DNA of 64,000 nt from positions 2,232,001 to 2,296,000 of the forward strand of contig NZ_CP091508.1 of the NCBI RefSeq assembly GCF_022870865.1, read 5' to 3'. This DNA comes from Uruburuella testudinis (GTDB taxonomy: Bacteria > Pseudomonadota > Gammaproteobacteria > Burkholderiales > Neisseriaceae). The notes under the pieces are model-generated. The model saw only the letters and a list, made by a program, of their open reading frames with translations, was not told where the DNA came from and made no database searches. Position numbers and translations under genes: made by a program. Within the stretch, counting starts at the first letter, position 1; every line of letters starts with the position of its first letter. This document shows, piece by piece, positions 52,677-63,866 of the stretch.

Positions 52677-52689
52677 TTTGTTAAAGATC
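52677..52689 (-). promoter_or_regulatory. boxA-like antitermination site in the 16S-23S spacer
   Basis: The complement reads GATCTTTAACAAA, matching the boxA element that precedes 23S genes and recruits Nus factors. The rest of the spacer 52391-52845 shows no further gene. Confidence 0.65.
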
Positions 52690-52845
52690 GATGCGTCTGC
52701 CGCCGCGGATTTTGCCCGGGCTTCAGAATAACTTCGCAAATCAAAATGAGCTGGCCATTATAACAGCCGCTTTCGCTCTGTCAATTAAAATAAGAAGCTG
52801 CCGCTTCTTTTTCCTTTTCCAACTCGCTTTGATTTGGGAAGCTTT

Positions 52846-52921
52846 TGGTGGAGGCAAACGGGATCGAACCGATGACCCCCTGCTTGCAAAGCAGGTGCTC
52901 TACCAACTGAGCTATGCCCCC
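52846..52921 (-). tRNA. tRNA-Ala (anticodon TGC)
   Basis: 76 nt including an encoded CCA. The complement starts GGGGGCATAGCTCAGTTGG, has the anticodon loop CTTTGCAAAG (anticodon TGC) and a TTCGATCCC T arm. It lies in the 16S-23S spacer next to tRNA-Ile, the usual neisserial order. Confidence 0.97.
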
Positions 52922-52950
52922 AGTACCGGCCGTGCGGTGCTACTTCTGTT

Positions 52951-53027
<77 letters not shown>

Positions 53028-53106
53028 AAGGCCTTTGCTTCTTTAATTCTGCATCTCTTCTACAGTTTACCGATAAGTGTGAATACGACAACGCCTCTTC
53101 TTTCTC

Positions 53107-54650
<1,544 letters not shown>

Positions 54651-54777
54651 AATCTCTAACTTTTTTTAACTTCTGGTCTGCTTCAAAGAAATAAACGAAG
54701 ATATGTTAAAACATTTCTTGTCTATCTTTTTCAACAGTGTGAGGCGTCACCGCACTCACACTTATCGGTAATCTGTT

Positions 54778-54789
54778 TGTTAAAGAGCA
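54778..54789 (-). promoter_or_regulatory. boxA antitermination site in the rRNA leader
   Basis: The complement is TGCTCTTTAACA, the consensus boxA of rRNA operons, in the transcribed leader between the promoter and 16S. Confidence 0.85.
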
Positions 54790-54797
54790 AGAACGAA

Positions 54798-54825
54798 ATT
54801 ATACAACACCCAATCTTCTTGTCAA
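54798..54825 (-). promoter_or_regulatory. rRNA operon promoter
   Basis: On the minus strand TTGACA (54825-54820) and TATAAT (54803-54798), both perfect consensus, are spaced by 16 bp and point to the boxA leader and 16S. The rest of 54826-55135 holds AT-rich upstream sequence and the leader of hemB; no further gene is seen. Confidence 0.88.
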
Positions 54826-55135
54826 CCGCAGAATCTAAAAACTTTATCTATAAAGCCTTCTCAATCCCACCGTCCGTGCTATAATTATCAGTTCGTTTCG
54901 TCACCGCCGAAGCAGCGAAGAACCGAACTATACCCCCTCCCCCAAACACCGTCAACCAAAATGCCGGAAGTTTTTTTACCCAAAACCGGCATCACCTTGT
55001 TTTAGATGCGCATTTTGTTTCAACGCTTTTAGATTCCAACACTTTCAGCGTCTCGAAAACAGCACTTTGCTTTTATTACTATTGTTCCAGGCGTACAATA
55101 TCCCTCTTGATTAAATGTCCGAACAGGTTATTTGA

Positions 55136-56137
<1,002 letters not shown>

Positions 56138-56160
56138 CGGCTGCTCCGCATTGATATCTT

Positions 56161-56210
56161 TGAGGCCGTCTGAACTTTCAAACTGGTTTGTGAAAGTTCA
56201 GATGGCCTCA
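56161..56210. terminator. Long bidirectional DUS hairpin
   Basis: TGAGGCCGTCTGAACTTTCA pairs with TGAAAGTTCAGATGGCCTCA (one mismatch), 20-bp arms between convergent hemB and rluB. Confidence 0.9.
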
Positions 56211-56263
56211 AAGATTTATCAACCCGTTTATTACATTCGGTTTAACAAAACACGCTAAATATT

Positions 56264-57349
56264 TTAAACTTTACGGCGGCGCTCGCCCGGCAGCGGCATA
56301 TCCGCCCACTTCATGATATTGGCCACTTCTGCGGGATTTAATTCATAAAACTGACCGCGTTTGAGGCGGTTGGGCAGGCCGATCGGGCCGAAACCGACAC
56401 GCACGAGACGGCTCACGGTTAAGCCTTGGCTTTCAAAAATGCGGCGCACTTCGCGATTGCGGCCTTCTTTAATCACCACGTTATACCATTTGTTTGCGCC
56501 CTCGCCGCCCTGCTCATAGATACGTTCAACCTTGGCCAGGCCGTCATCGAGCATCACACCTTCTTCGGTGAGCATTTTCATCTGTTCGGTGCTCATTTCG
56601 CCCAACACGCGCACGGCGTATTCGCGCTCCACTTCAAAGCTCGGGTGGGCAAAACGCTGCACCAGCTCGCCCGAAGTGGTGAGAATCAGCAGGCCGCTGG
56701 TATTGATATCAAGGCGGCCGATGGCCACCCAACGGCTGCTGGCGGCTTGCGGCAGACGGTCGAAAATGCTGACACGGCCTTGCGGATCATCGCGCGACAC
56801 GATTTCGCCTTCCTGTTTGTAATAAAGAATGATGCGCGGCAGGCGATCGGCCCATTTCAGGTTGATATTCTGCCCTTTTACCTGCACATGATCGCCCGGC
56901 GCTACTTTATCGCCAAGCTGAGCCACTTTGCCGTTTACCTTGACCATGCCTTGGGTAATCCAATCTTCCATTTCACGACGGGAGCCGACGCCCGATGCGG
57001 CCAGCACTTTTTGCAGGCGCTCAGGCCCGATGTATTCGCTGTCGACACGCTTGTCTTTCAAATCACGCGCGCGCTCTTGAATTTTTTGGTTCGGCGCACG
57101 CACAATCAGTTTTTTGGCGCGAGTGGCACGGTTTTTCGGTGCGGCTTGTTCTTGTGCAGCAGCTTGACCGGCTGATTTATTGCCTGATTTACCGGTTTGC
57201 GCAAACGGCGGTTTGCCGGTTTTTACAGTTTTTTTGGCATCGGTTTTCAGGCCGTCTGAATGTTTGCGGGGTGCTTTTTTGGCGGCAGGCTTTTTGCTGC
57301 TGCCGCCATCGCGGAATTCGCGTTTGCTGGTGGGTTGTTTGCTTGTCAT
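56264..57349 (-). CDS. rluB: 23S rRNA pseudouridine(2605) synthase RluB
   Basis: The 361-residue protein has an S4 domain ('ERLQKVLAASGVGSRREMEDWITQGMVKVNGKVAQLGD') and an RsuA/RluB catalytic domain with the Asp in 'VAIGRLDINTSGLLILT', plus 'KEGRNREVRRIFESQGLTVSRLVRVGFGPI'. A basic low-complexity N-terminal extension of about 100 residues, rich in Lys, Ala and Pro, precedes them; part of it ('KHSDGLKT') is encoded by a DUS. It modifies helix 89-proximal U2605 by family knowledge. scpB lies upstream on the same strand. Confidence 0.92.
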   Translation of the reverse strand: MTSKQPTSKREFRDGGSSKKPAAKKAPRKHSDGLKTDAKKTVKTGKPPFAQTGKSGNKSAGQAAAQEQAAPKNRATRAKKLIVRAPNQKIQERARDLKDKRVDSEYIGPERLQKVLAASGVGSRREMEDWITQGMVKVNGKVAQLGDKVAPGDHVQVKGQNINLKWADRLPRIILYYKQEGEIVSRDDPQGRVSIFDRLPQAASSRWVAIGRLDINTSGLLILTTSGELVQRFAHPSFEVEREYAVRVLGEMSTEQMKMLTEEGVMLDDGLAKVERIYEQGGEGANKWYNVVIKEGRNREVRRIFESQGLTVSRLVRVGFGPIGLPNRLKRGQFYELNPAEVANIMKWADMPLPGERRRKV

Positions 57350-57458
57350 TTCAGTTCTCCTAACACATTTTCCAAGCGGGAAAACGGTTCTTCTGCGGCT
57401 TGCGCGGCAGGATGGTTAAAGTGCACGGCTACCCGTGCGGGGTATTTTTCAGACGGCC

Positions 57459-58094
57459 TCAGTTTAACAAAGATGAGCCCTCTTCTGTATAACTTTCCAC
57501 AATTTCGGCCGCTTGCGTATCCGCCGCTTCCTCTTCCGCTTCAGACGGCATCTCCATCAAATCAGGCAACACCAATTCGCCCAGCTCGGTCAGCGGCGGC
57601 AGTTCGGTCAAATCACTGAGTTGCAAATCACTGAGAAAGGCTTCGGTGGTTGCCCATAAAGCAGGGCGGCCGACAGTGTCACGGTGGCCGATGGCCTCAA
57701 TCCAGCCACGGTCTTGCAGGGTTTGCATCACATTGCTGGAAACAGCCACGCCGCGTATACCTTCGATGTCGCCACGCGTAACCGGCTGCTGGTAAGCGAT
57801 AATCGCCAGCGTTTCCATGACTGCACGCGAATAACGTGGTGTGCGCTGCTCCTGCAGGCTGCCCAAACGCTCAAATGCACGTGCATCGATTTGAAACCGC
57901 CAGCCTTCATGGGTATGCACCAATTGCAGCGCACGGTTGTGCCAGCGGGCTTTCAGGGTAGAAAGCACATCAATCAGCTTATCGGCAGAAAGCGGCGGCA
58001 CACACAATTCACGCATGGCTTTTTCGCTCAACGGCTCGATTTGGGTCATCAACGCAGCTTCAATCAGCGCGTCAGGGGCAAGTTTGTCGTTCAT
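57459..58094 (-). CDS. scpB: Segregation and condensation protein B
   Basis: The 211-residue protein has the ScpB double winged-helix: 'LIEAALMTQIEPLSEKAMRELC', 'YSRAVMETLAIIAYQQPVTRGDIEGIRGVAVSSNVMQTLQDRGWIEAIGHRDTVGRPALWATT'. It works with ScpA and SMC in chromosome compaction. A long acidic tail follows ('EMPSEAEEEAADTQAAEIVESYTEE'), whose MPSE is encoded by ATGCCGTCTGAA. scpA is not adjacent. The scpB-rluB order on one strand is common. Confidence 0.92.
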   Translation of the reverse strand: MNDKLAPDALIEAALMTQIEPLSEKAMRELCVPPLSADKLIDVLSTLKARWHNRALQLVHTHEGWRFQIDARAFERLGSLQEQRTPRYSRAVMETLAIIAYQQPVTRGDIEGIRGVAVSSNVMQTLQDRGWIEAIGHRDTVGRPALWATTEAFLSDLQLSDLTELPPLTELGELVLPDLMEMPSEAEEEAADTQAAEIVESYTEEGSSLLN

Positions 58095-58108
58095 GGTTTT
58101 TATCGGGT

Positions 58109-58145
58109 TTTCAGACGGCCTTATTGATTAAAGGCCGTCTGAAAC
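58109..58145. terminator. Outward DUS pair overlapping a coding end
   Basis: TTCAGACGGCCTT and AAGGCCGTCTGAA flank ATTGATTA between the small lipoprotein gene and scpB. The right arm is inside the last codons of the lipoprotein gene. Confidence 0.7.
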
Positions 58146-58463
58146 AGGGTTAATCGGTTTATTCAACACACTGAAACCGCGCTTTTCCGCTTCAGCCTGA
58201 TTTTGTGTATCAATAGTGTAAACATTGATACTGCCCGTACCGCCGCCACACACCGCCGGAAAAGCCACGCCTTCAAGCCGGCTTTTTTCGGCATGGTAAA
58301 TGCGGATGCCTTTCAATTCGTTCTGCATCGTTTCAGGCAGCACACCCGCACCTTCACATTGGCGCGAACCATCATGCTTATACACTTGAATGGTTTGGCC
58401 GTCTGAAAGATGGGCGCAGGCGGCGAGCAGGCTGCATAATATAGAGATAATCAATGCTTTCAT
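58128..58463 (-). CDS. Small lipoprotein of unknown function
   Basis: The 111-residue protein has a lipoprotein signal with lipobox LAAC (Cys16). The mature part contains two Cys ('SRQCEGAGV', 'FPAVCGGGTGSINVYTI') that could form a disulfide. I do not recognise the family, though the 'GSINVYTID' region looks like a small beta protein. Two stretches, 'HLSDGQT' and the C-terminal 'PVSDGL', are encoded by uptake sequences, so the protein tail is shaped by DUS. A DUS pair ends the gene. Confidence 0.72.
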   Translation of the reverse strand: MKALIISILCSLLAACAHLSDGQTIQVYKHDGSRQCEGAGVLPETMQNELKGIRIYHAEKSRLEGVAFPAVCGGGTGSINVYTIDTQNQAEAEKRGFSVLNKPINPVSDGL

Positions 58464-58548
58464 GATGTGTCCTTATCCGGCTTTTCAAACAGCGTTTCAG
58501 ACGGCCTTCCAATCCGCCATCCGAGGCCGTCTGAAAATATTTCATGCC

Positions 58549-58784
58549 CATTTACAAAAATAACCTAACGGCATTGGCTAGGGTGTCCGGATAATTTGTT
58601 TATGAGGGGATTTTTGTTCCTGAAAATGCAGATGCCAGGCAAAAAACGCAGCAAGATTGGACATCTTGCGAGGCTTTTTAACGCAGCAGATGCGTTTTCA
58701 GGGGCAAAATACACCCGTAAATCGGATTGTCCGGACACCCTAGCCTTGCCGTCTTGTTCACTTACTTTTGTGAATAACTATCAG
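58549..58784 (+). repeat. Dispersed repeat C interrupted by repeat A
   Basis: GCCCATTTACAAAAATAACCTAACGGCATTGG precedes and CCTTGCCGTCTTGTTCACTTACTTTTGTGAAT follows the inserted repeat A (58578-58743). Joining the flanks with one CTAG restores a normal repeat C. Confidence 0.85.
58578..58743 (+). repeat. Dispersed repeat A, full copy inserted in repeat C
   Basis: 166 bp including both CTAG ends, from CTAGGGTGTCCGGATAATTTG to TTGTCCGGACACCCTAG. It shows that CTAG is the target duplication and GGTGTCC/GGACACC the element ends. Confidence 0.93.
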
Positions 58785-59704
58785 CCTTTGCGGGCGGCTT
58801 TTCTGGCTTCGCGTTCGGCCTTCAGCACAGCTTCGTTTTGGCGGGCTTTTTTCAGCCAAGCTTCCCATTGGTGCGGGGTTTCCAATGTGATGCGGCCGAT
58901 TTGGCCGTCGCGGAAATCGGTAAGAGTGTTTTCGGCCGCTTTTTGGTGGTTGATGCGCCCACCGGGCAGCAAGGCACCGCGTTTGCGGCCTATCCATTCG
59001 AGCCAGTCGCTGTCTTGCCAGTGGCTGCTGGCATCTTTGTCGGCCTGATAACGCGCTTGCAGTAAGGCCAGATAATGGCGGCGCAGATAGTCGAGCAGCT
59101 CCAGCGCCACCACTTCTTCATCCAGCGCGTTGCGACCGACGGCCCCGCTGGCGGCCAGATTGTAGCCGCTTTCTTCAACGATGATTTTCGGCCACAACAT
59201 GCCCGGGGTGTCGTAAAGCCAGAAGTCATCGGCCAGAAACAGGCGCTGTTCGGCTTTGGTGATGCCGGGCTCGTTGCCTGTTTTGGCGGATTTCTTGCCG
59301 AGCATGCCGTTAATCAGCGTGGATTTTCCCACATTGGGAATACCGCAAATCAATACGCGCAAGGGCTTTTCGATGCCTTTTCGGTGCGGCACCAGCTTAC
59401 GGCAGGCTTCAATCATTTTGGCGGCGGCGCTGCGGTCGGAAGCATCGAGTGCGATGGCGTTGGTGTTGGGGCGGCTTTGGAATTCGGCCAGCCAGATATC
59501 GGTGCGCTCCGCATCAGCCAAGTCTTGTTTGTTGAGGATTTTCAGCTTGGGTTTATCGGCGGAAAGTTTTGCCAACAGCGGGTTTTCACTTGATGCCGGC
59601 AGGCGTGCATCAAGCACTTCAATCACCATATCCACGCTTTTTAAGCGTTCGATAATGGCTTTTTTGGCCTTGTGCATGTGGCCGGGATACCATTGGATTG
59701 CCAT
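58781..59704 (-). CDS. rbgA: Ribosome biogenesis GTPase YlqF/RbgA
   Basis: The 307-residue circularly permuted GTPase has G4 'ILNKQDLAD' first, then G1 'ICGIPNVGKSTLING', G2 'GNEPGITKAEQRL' and G3 'LYDTPGMLWP'. The N-terminal 'IQWYPGHMHKAKKAI' is the family start. The C-terminal helical domain binds the immature large ribosomal subunit. AAAGAGAACAAT precedes the ATG. It lies between repeat copies and has no operon partner. Confidence 0.92.
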   Translation of the reverse strand: MAIQWYPGHMHKAKKAIIERLKSVDMVIEVLDARLPASSENPLLAKLSADKPKLKILNKQDLADAERTDIWLAEFQSRPNTNAIALDASDRSAAAKMIEACRKLVPHRKGIEKPLRVLICGIPNVGKSTLINGMLGKKSAKTGNEPGITKAEQRLFLADDFWLYDTPGMLWPKIIVEESGYNLAASGAVGRNALDEEVVALELLDYLRRHYLALLQARYQADKDASSHWQDSDWLEWIGRKRGALLPGGRINHQKAAENTLTDFRDGQIGRITLETPHQWEAWLKKARQNEAVLKAEREARKAARKG

Positions 59705-59735
59705 ATTGTTCTCTTTATGGTTGCATTATCGGGCA

Positions 59736-59881
59736 TTAGGGTATCCTGACAACGCACATATCATCATTTTTTTTGCGCTAAAAGCACATCTGCTGCATTA
59801 AAAATACTCGCAAAATGTCCACAATCTTGTGTACTTTTATCACAAAAAATCTAAATCATTCTGAATCATCAAAACACCCTA
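59736..59881 (-). repeat. Dispersed repeat A, inverted degenerate copy
   Basis: TAGGGTATCCTGACAACG, then CATATCATCAT and GCGCTAAAAGCACATCTGCTGCAT, to CATCAAAACACCCTAG; the interior is in reverse order relative to most copies. Confidence 0.8.
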
Positions 59882-59936
59882 GAGAAAAAAGCCGTCTGAA
59901 CGCTGCTTTTTCCGCCCACTTTGTTCGCAGGCCGGT

Positions 59937-60190
59937 TTATTCAGCCAACTTCGCGGTTAGGGTATTTTCAAACTGCTGCCGGTGCTGCACATCGGTAAAC
60001 GCATGATCAGAACCGGCAGGCAGATACCTTTCTCCGTCCGGATAATCAGAAAGCCTTTTATCTTAGCCACGCCGTCAATCCGGTGATACCAATCAGGGCA
60101 TCGCCATTCTGGCTTTCACAATAAACACCCTCTGCCTGCAAAACCAAATGATTATTTTGTCTATCGCCAGCCTCGGCAAACAGGTTTTTA
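59937..60190 (-). pseudogene. Remnant of a decayed gene
   Basis: On the minus strand a frame ends '...SDYPDGERYLPAGSDHAFTDV' and 'QHRQQFENTLTAKLAE' then TAA (59937-59939). Just upstream the sense continues only by changing frame ('YHRIDGVAKIKGF', then 'EAGDRQNNHLVLQAEGVYCE' further up), with an in-frame TAA between. This is the pattern of a frameshifted gene 3' end. The family was not recognised. The upstream side is cut off by a repeat C copy at 60189. Confidence 0.5.
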
Positions 60191-60259
60191 GACCCATTCA
60201 CAAAAATCCCCTAACAGCGTTGGCTCACTTTATCGGCTTACTTTTGTGACTGGATATCA
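60189..60259 (+). repeat. Dispersed repeat C, compact copy
   Basis: ACCCATTCACAAAAATCCCCTAACAGCGTTGGCTCACTT at the left, CGGCTTACTTTTGTGACTGG at the right, about 70 bp. Confidence 0.78.
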
Positions 60260-60267
60260 TAACGTAA

Positions 60268-60295
60268 TCAGGCAGCCGGTAAAAGGCTGCCTGAA
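60268..60295. terminator. Hairpin of a different uptake dialect (AGGCTGCCTGAA)
   Basis: TCAGGCAGCC pairs with GGCTGCCTGA around GGTAAAA. AGGCTGCCTGAA (60284-60295) is the Simonsiella-type DUS dialect rather than AGGCCGTCTGAA. Confidence 0.75.
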
Positions 60296-60396
60296 ATCAT
60301 GACGGCATTATAGCAGATTGTTTTCTTTTGGTCTTTTTTAACATTTCAGACGGCCTGCTGCTTACCTGTTGCTTACTTAGGCCGTCTGAAAGCGGC

Positions 60397-61251
60397 TCAA
60401 CGCCCGGCCAAATTTTGCGCTTGGCGGTGGCGCACCAGTAATTCATATTTTCCGGCCAATTGTTCGGCCAGCTTTTCCACCATATACACCGAACGGTGCT
60501 GTCCGCCAGTGCAGCCGATACCGATGGTAACATAGCTGCGGCTTTCTACCTGCATGCGCGGCAGCCAGCGGTTTAGAAAGCTGCCGATGTCTGCCAGCAT
60601 TTCCTGCGCCAGCGGCTGATCATCCAAATAATTTTGAATCGCTTGATCCATGCCGTTAAAGGGGCGTAATTCAGGATCGTAATACGGGTTGGGCAGGCTG
60701 CGCATGTCAAACATAAAATCAACATTGGTAGGCACGCCGTATTTGAAACCGAACGACTCCAATATCACCAGCAAGCCCTTGCTTTCCAGCTTCAGCCACT
60801 GCTGCACGCTATAGCGCAATTGCTGAGCATTCATTTTAGACGTATCGATACAATAAGCGATTTCGCGTAAGGGCGAGAGCCATTCGCGCTCTTTATGCAG
60901 GCTTTCCAGCAAAGTCAGATTCTGGCCCGACAAAGGGTGGCCGCGGCGGGTTTCGGAGAAACGGCGCACCAACACGCCCTCTTCCGCTTCCAGAAACAAC
61001 ACCTCCACATCATGCCCTTGCCGGCGCAGCGCGCTGATTTGGATTTGCGCTTCTTGGATATCGATGCGCGAACGGATATCGACACTAACGCCCAACTGTT
61101 CCACTTCTTCTTGGTCGATATGATGCGACACCAGCGCGGGCAGCAGATTTAACGGCAGGTTATCTACGCAATAATAGCCCAAATCTTCCAAAAGCTTGAG
61201 CGCAACCGATTTTCCCGAGCCGGAAAGGCCGCTAATCAATACGATTTTCAT
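60397..61251 (-). CDS. rapZ: RNase adapter / nucleotide-binding protein RapZ
   Basis: The 284-residue protein has the P-loop 'GLSGSGKS' in '[33 protein letters not shown]' and the C-terminal RapZ domain ('[35 protein letters not shown]', '[24 protein letters not shown]'). In enterobacteria it steers the GlmZ/GlmY RNA decay that controls glucosamine-6-phosphate synthase. Its start overlaps the end of hprK by 20 bp, so translation is coupled in the ptsN-hprK-rapZ operon. Confidence 0.94.
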   Translation of the reverse strand: MKIVLISGLSGSGKSVALKLLEDLGYYCVDNLPLNLLPALVSHHIDQEEVEQLGVSVDIRSRIDIQEAQIQISALRRQGHDVEVLFLEAEEGVLVRRFSETRRGHPLSGQNLTLLESLHKEREWLSPLREIAYCIDTSKMNAQQLRYSVQQWLKLESKGLLVILESFGFKYGVPTNVDFMFDMRSLPNPYYDPELRPFNGMDQAIQNYLDDQPLAQEMLADIGSFLNRWLPRMQVESRSYVTIGIGCTGGQHRSVYMVEKLAEQLAGKYELLVRHRQAQNLAGR

Positions 61252-62194
61252 GGTTGAGTCCGTCTTCCTTCAGCATGGTTTGATGGCGTTCGAGGAATTC
61301 TTTGGTGCTGTCTTTTCCGCGCAACTGCAAAATATAATTGCGCACCGCAGCTTCAACCAGCACGGCCAAGTTGCGGCCGACGGCAACAGGCAGCGTTACC
61401 GAGCGGATGCTGACATTCAGAATAGATTCGGTTTCGGTGCGGATACTCAAACGGTCGAGCTGTTTCATATACTCATCGTCAGCCGCAACCAAATTAATGA
61501 TTAATTGCAAGATTTTTTTCGGACGGATAGAAGTTTCACCGAAAATATGGCGCACATTGAGCACACCCAAACCGCGTACTTCCAAAAAATCACGCAGCAT
61601 CGGCGGGCAGCGACCGTCGAGCGTTTCCGGGCCGGTGCGGTAAAGCTCCACTGCATCATCGGCTACCAGACTGTGGCCGCGCGAAATCAGCTCCAACGCC
61701 AACTCGCTCTTGCCCAAGCCCGACTGGCCGGTAATCAGCACGCCGATTTCAAACACATCGAGAAACACCCCGTGTTTCACCGTTGAAACCGCCAGCCGGC
61801 GTTGCAAATAAATCCGCAACACATCCATCAGATAAGGGCTTTCCAGCTTTGAGGTGAGCAGCGGCACATTATGGGTATGGCAGTAGTCGCGCAAAATCGG
61901 CGATACCGGCAGGCCGTTGGCCACAATCACCAGCGACATCGGAAAGTCAAATAATTGGTCGAAGTTATAGCTGATTTCGCCCGCCTCCATGCGCTGGAGG
62001 TATTCCACTTCGGCCACGCCCAACACCTGCACCTGATTGGGGTGGATAAAATTCAAATGGCCGACCAGCGCCAAAACGGGCTTGTCGGCCTCTACACCGA
62101 TACGGTTGTCGGCGCCTGCCGTGCCGGCCGCCCAAGCCAGTTGCAGTTTGTGCTGATTGTCTTGATAAAGGCGGCGGACAGATACACTCGGCAT
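61232..62194 (-). CDS. hprK: HPr kinase/phosphorylase
   Basis: The 320-residue protein has the HprK N-terminal domain and a P-loop '[29 protein letters not shown]', followed by '[15 protein letters not shown]', the HprK signature. It phosphorylates and dephosphorylates Ser46 of HPr. With ptsN and rapZ it belongs to the nitrogen-type or incomplete PTS found in Neisseria. It starts 3 bp after ptsN. Confidence 0.95.
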   Translation of the reverse strand: MPSVSVRRLYQDNQHKLQLAWAAGTAGADNRIGVEADKPVLALVGHLNFIHPNQVQVLGVAEVEYLQRMEAGEISYNFDQLFDFPMSLVIVANGLPVSPILRDYCHTHNVPLLTSKLESPYLMDVLRIYLQRRLAVSTVKHGVFLDVFEIGVLITGQSGLGKSELALELISRGHSLVADDAVELYRTGPETLDGRCPPMLRDFLEVRGLGVLNVRHIFGETSIRPKKILQLIINLVAADDEYMKQLDRLSIRTETESILNVSIRSVTLPVAVGRNLAVLVEAAVRNYILQLRGKDSTKEFLERHQTMLKEDGLNHENRID

Positions 62195-62197
62195 AAA

Positions 62198-62647
62198 TTA
62201 CTCTTCAGTCAGCAAGCGTTGCACTTCTTCCGGCGTGGCCGCAGCGGCCAGCGCTTCACGCACGGCTTTTTGCGAAAATTTGCCGGCCAGTTTTGACAAC
62301 ACTTCCAGATGCTCGCCGGTGGCGTTTTCAGGCACCAGCAACACAAAAATCAACGACACCGGCTTGCCGTCGGGCGCATCAAACGCCACCGGCTCTTTGG
62401 TGCGGATAAATGCGCCCACGGCTTTTTTTACCGAAGCATGGCGGCCGTGCGGAATGGCCACGCCCTGCCCTAAGCCTGTGGTGCCGAGCTTTTCACGGGC
62501 AAACAGGCATTCGAATACATCCGCGCGCGCCAAGCCCGCTTCATTTTCCAGCAACAGGCCGGCTTGCTCGAATACACGTTTTTTACTGCTGACTTCCAGG
62601 TCCAACATAATGTGAGACACCGGTAAAATTTGGCCGATCAGGCTCAT
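62198..62647 (-). CDS. ptsN: PTS IIA-like nitrogen-regulatory protein PtsN
   Basis: The 149-residue EIIA-Ntr/fructose-type IIA domain has the phosphorylated His in 'GVAIPHGRHASVKKAVGAFIRTKEPVAFDAPDGKPV' and the tail 'HLEVLSKLAGKFSQKAVREALAAAATPEEVQRLL'. It relays phosphate signals rather than sugar import, affecting potassium and nitrogen metabolism in relatives. It is first in an operon with hprK and rapZ. AGAGATGT precedes the ATG. Confidence 0.93.
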   Translation of the reverse strand: MSLIGQILPVSHIMLDLEVSSKKRVFEQAGLLLENEAGLARADVFECLFAREKLGTTGLGQGVAIPHGRHASVKKAVGAFIRTKEPVAFDAPDGKPVSLIFVLLVPENATGEHLEVLSKLAGKFSQKAVREALAAAATPEEVQRLLTEE

Positions 62648-62900
62648 AGAACATCTCTTTAACGAGGGTAAGCAAAACAGTTGCCGATTGTACCCACTGT
62701 TGTATCAAATCTCAATCCTTGCGCGGCATTTTACATTTCAGACAGCCACCGCAAATCTTAAAATACCTATACATATCAATTAATTAAATTACAAGCACAA
62801 CCTTACATAAGGCCGCCTGAAACCCGAAGGGGTGATGATAAAAAGTTCCCCCATGCACATAAAAAATCAAAATACACCGTGCAGCGGGCACATACCGAGT

Positions 62901-63803
62901 TCAACTTATCCACAGATAATGCGCCACAATGGCAAAAAACCAGGCCAAACCGATGCGGTTGTTTTCAAGAAACACACGAAAGCAAGCCCAGCGGTCGCGC
63001 GTTTTAATCACCTGATATTGCTGCCACTGCCAATACACCACCAGCGGCAACACCAGCCAATACGGCCATGATGCGCCGATTTGCCAGCCCAGCACCATCA
63101 TCAGCACGGTAAACCAAAAATGGCACAACATAACTGCCGACACATCGTGATGCCCAAACGTAATCGCCGATGTTTTGATGCCGATTTTCAAATCGTCTTC
63201 TTTATCTGCCATGGCATAAATGGTGTCGTAAGCCAGCGTCCACAACACATTGGCCGCAAAAATCAGCCACGCCAGCGGTGGCACGCTGTCGGTCACGGCG
63301 GCAAACGCCATCGGTATGCCAAACGAAAATGCCAACCCCAAATAAAACTGCGGCAACGGAAAAAAACGTTTGGTAAACGGATAGGTTATCGCCAGAAACA
63401 AAGCCGGCAGGCTCATCAGCCAAGTGAGGCGGTTGAGCGGCAGTAAGCACAACGCCGCCAACAAACACAAAATCAGCAGCAGCAACAGCGCCTCTGATTT
63501 GGTGACCAAACCTTGCGCAAACGGGCGCTGATTGGTGCGCGCCACCGCGCCGTCGATGTCGCGGTCGGCAAAATCATTGACCACACAGCCGGCGCTGCGC
63601 ATCAGAAACGTGCCCAAGGTAAACGCCAATAAAATGGTGAAATCGGGCAAGCCTTCCGAAGCAATCCACAAGGCCCAAAATGTCGGCCACAGCAGCAGCA
63701 GCGTGCCGATCGGTTTTTCCATCCGCATCAGCCGGCCGTACACACACAGCCGCCCCACCACATAACGGGGTAGAAATTTAAGCAGTAATCGTTTGATATT
63801 CAT
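62901..63803 (-). CDS. ubiA: 4-Hydroxybenzoate polyprenyltransferase UbiA
   Basis: The 300-residue inner-membrane prenyltransferase has about eight helices and the two Asp-rich motifs '[23 protein letters not shown]' and '[23 protein letters not shown]'. It attaches the polyprenyl chain to 4-hydroxybenzoate in ubiquinone synthesis. The 253-bp gap to ptsN has a variant AGGCCGCCTGAA at 62811 and a rather AT-rich stretch without a gene. ubiC is not adjacent in the window. Confidence 0.95.
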   Translation of the reverse strand: MNIKRLLLKFLPRYVVGRLCVYGRLMRMEKPIGTLLLLWPTFWALWIASEGLPDFTILLAFTLGTFLMRSAGCVVNDFADRDIDGAVARTNQRPFAQGLVTKSEALLLLLILCLLAALCLLPLNRLTWLMSLPALFLAITYPFTKRFFPLPQFYLGLAFSFGIPMAFAAVTDSVPPLAWLIFAANVLWTLAYDTIYAMADKEDDLKIGIKTSAITFGHHDVSAVMLCHFWFTVLMMVLGWQIGASWPYWLVLPLVVYWQWQQYQVIKTRDRWACFRVFLENNRIGLAWFFAIVAHYLWIS

Positions 63804-63834
63804 CTATAATATTATTACGCATTTATGATTGACC

Positions 63835-63866
63835 GAGGCCGTCTGAAAGTTTTCAGACGGCCTCGA
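63835..63866. terminator. Inverted DUS hairpin at the right edge
   Basis: CGAGGCCGTCTGAAA pairs with TTTCAGACGGCCTCG, upstream of ubiA; the gene it serves lies beyond the window. The last 130 bp shows nothing else I can name. Confidence 0.85.

Noticed and set aside
58596..59048. 150-codon frame beginning MFMRGFLFLKMQMPGKK
   Set aside because: The start is inside repeat A and the same peptide appears at other copies; the remainder is antisense to rbgA.
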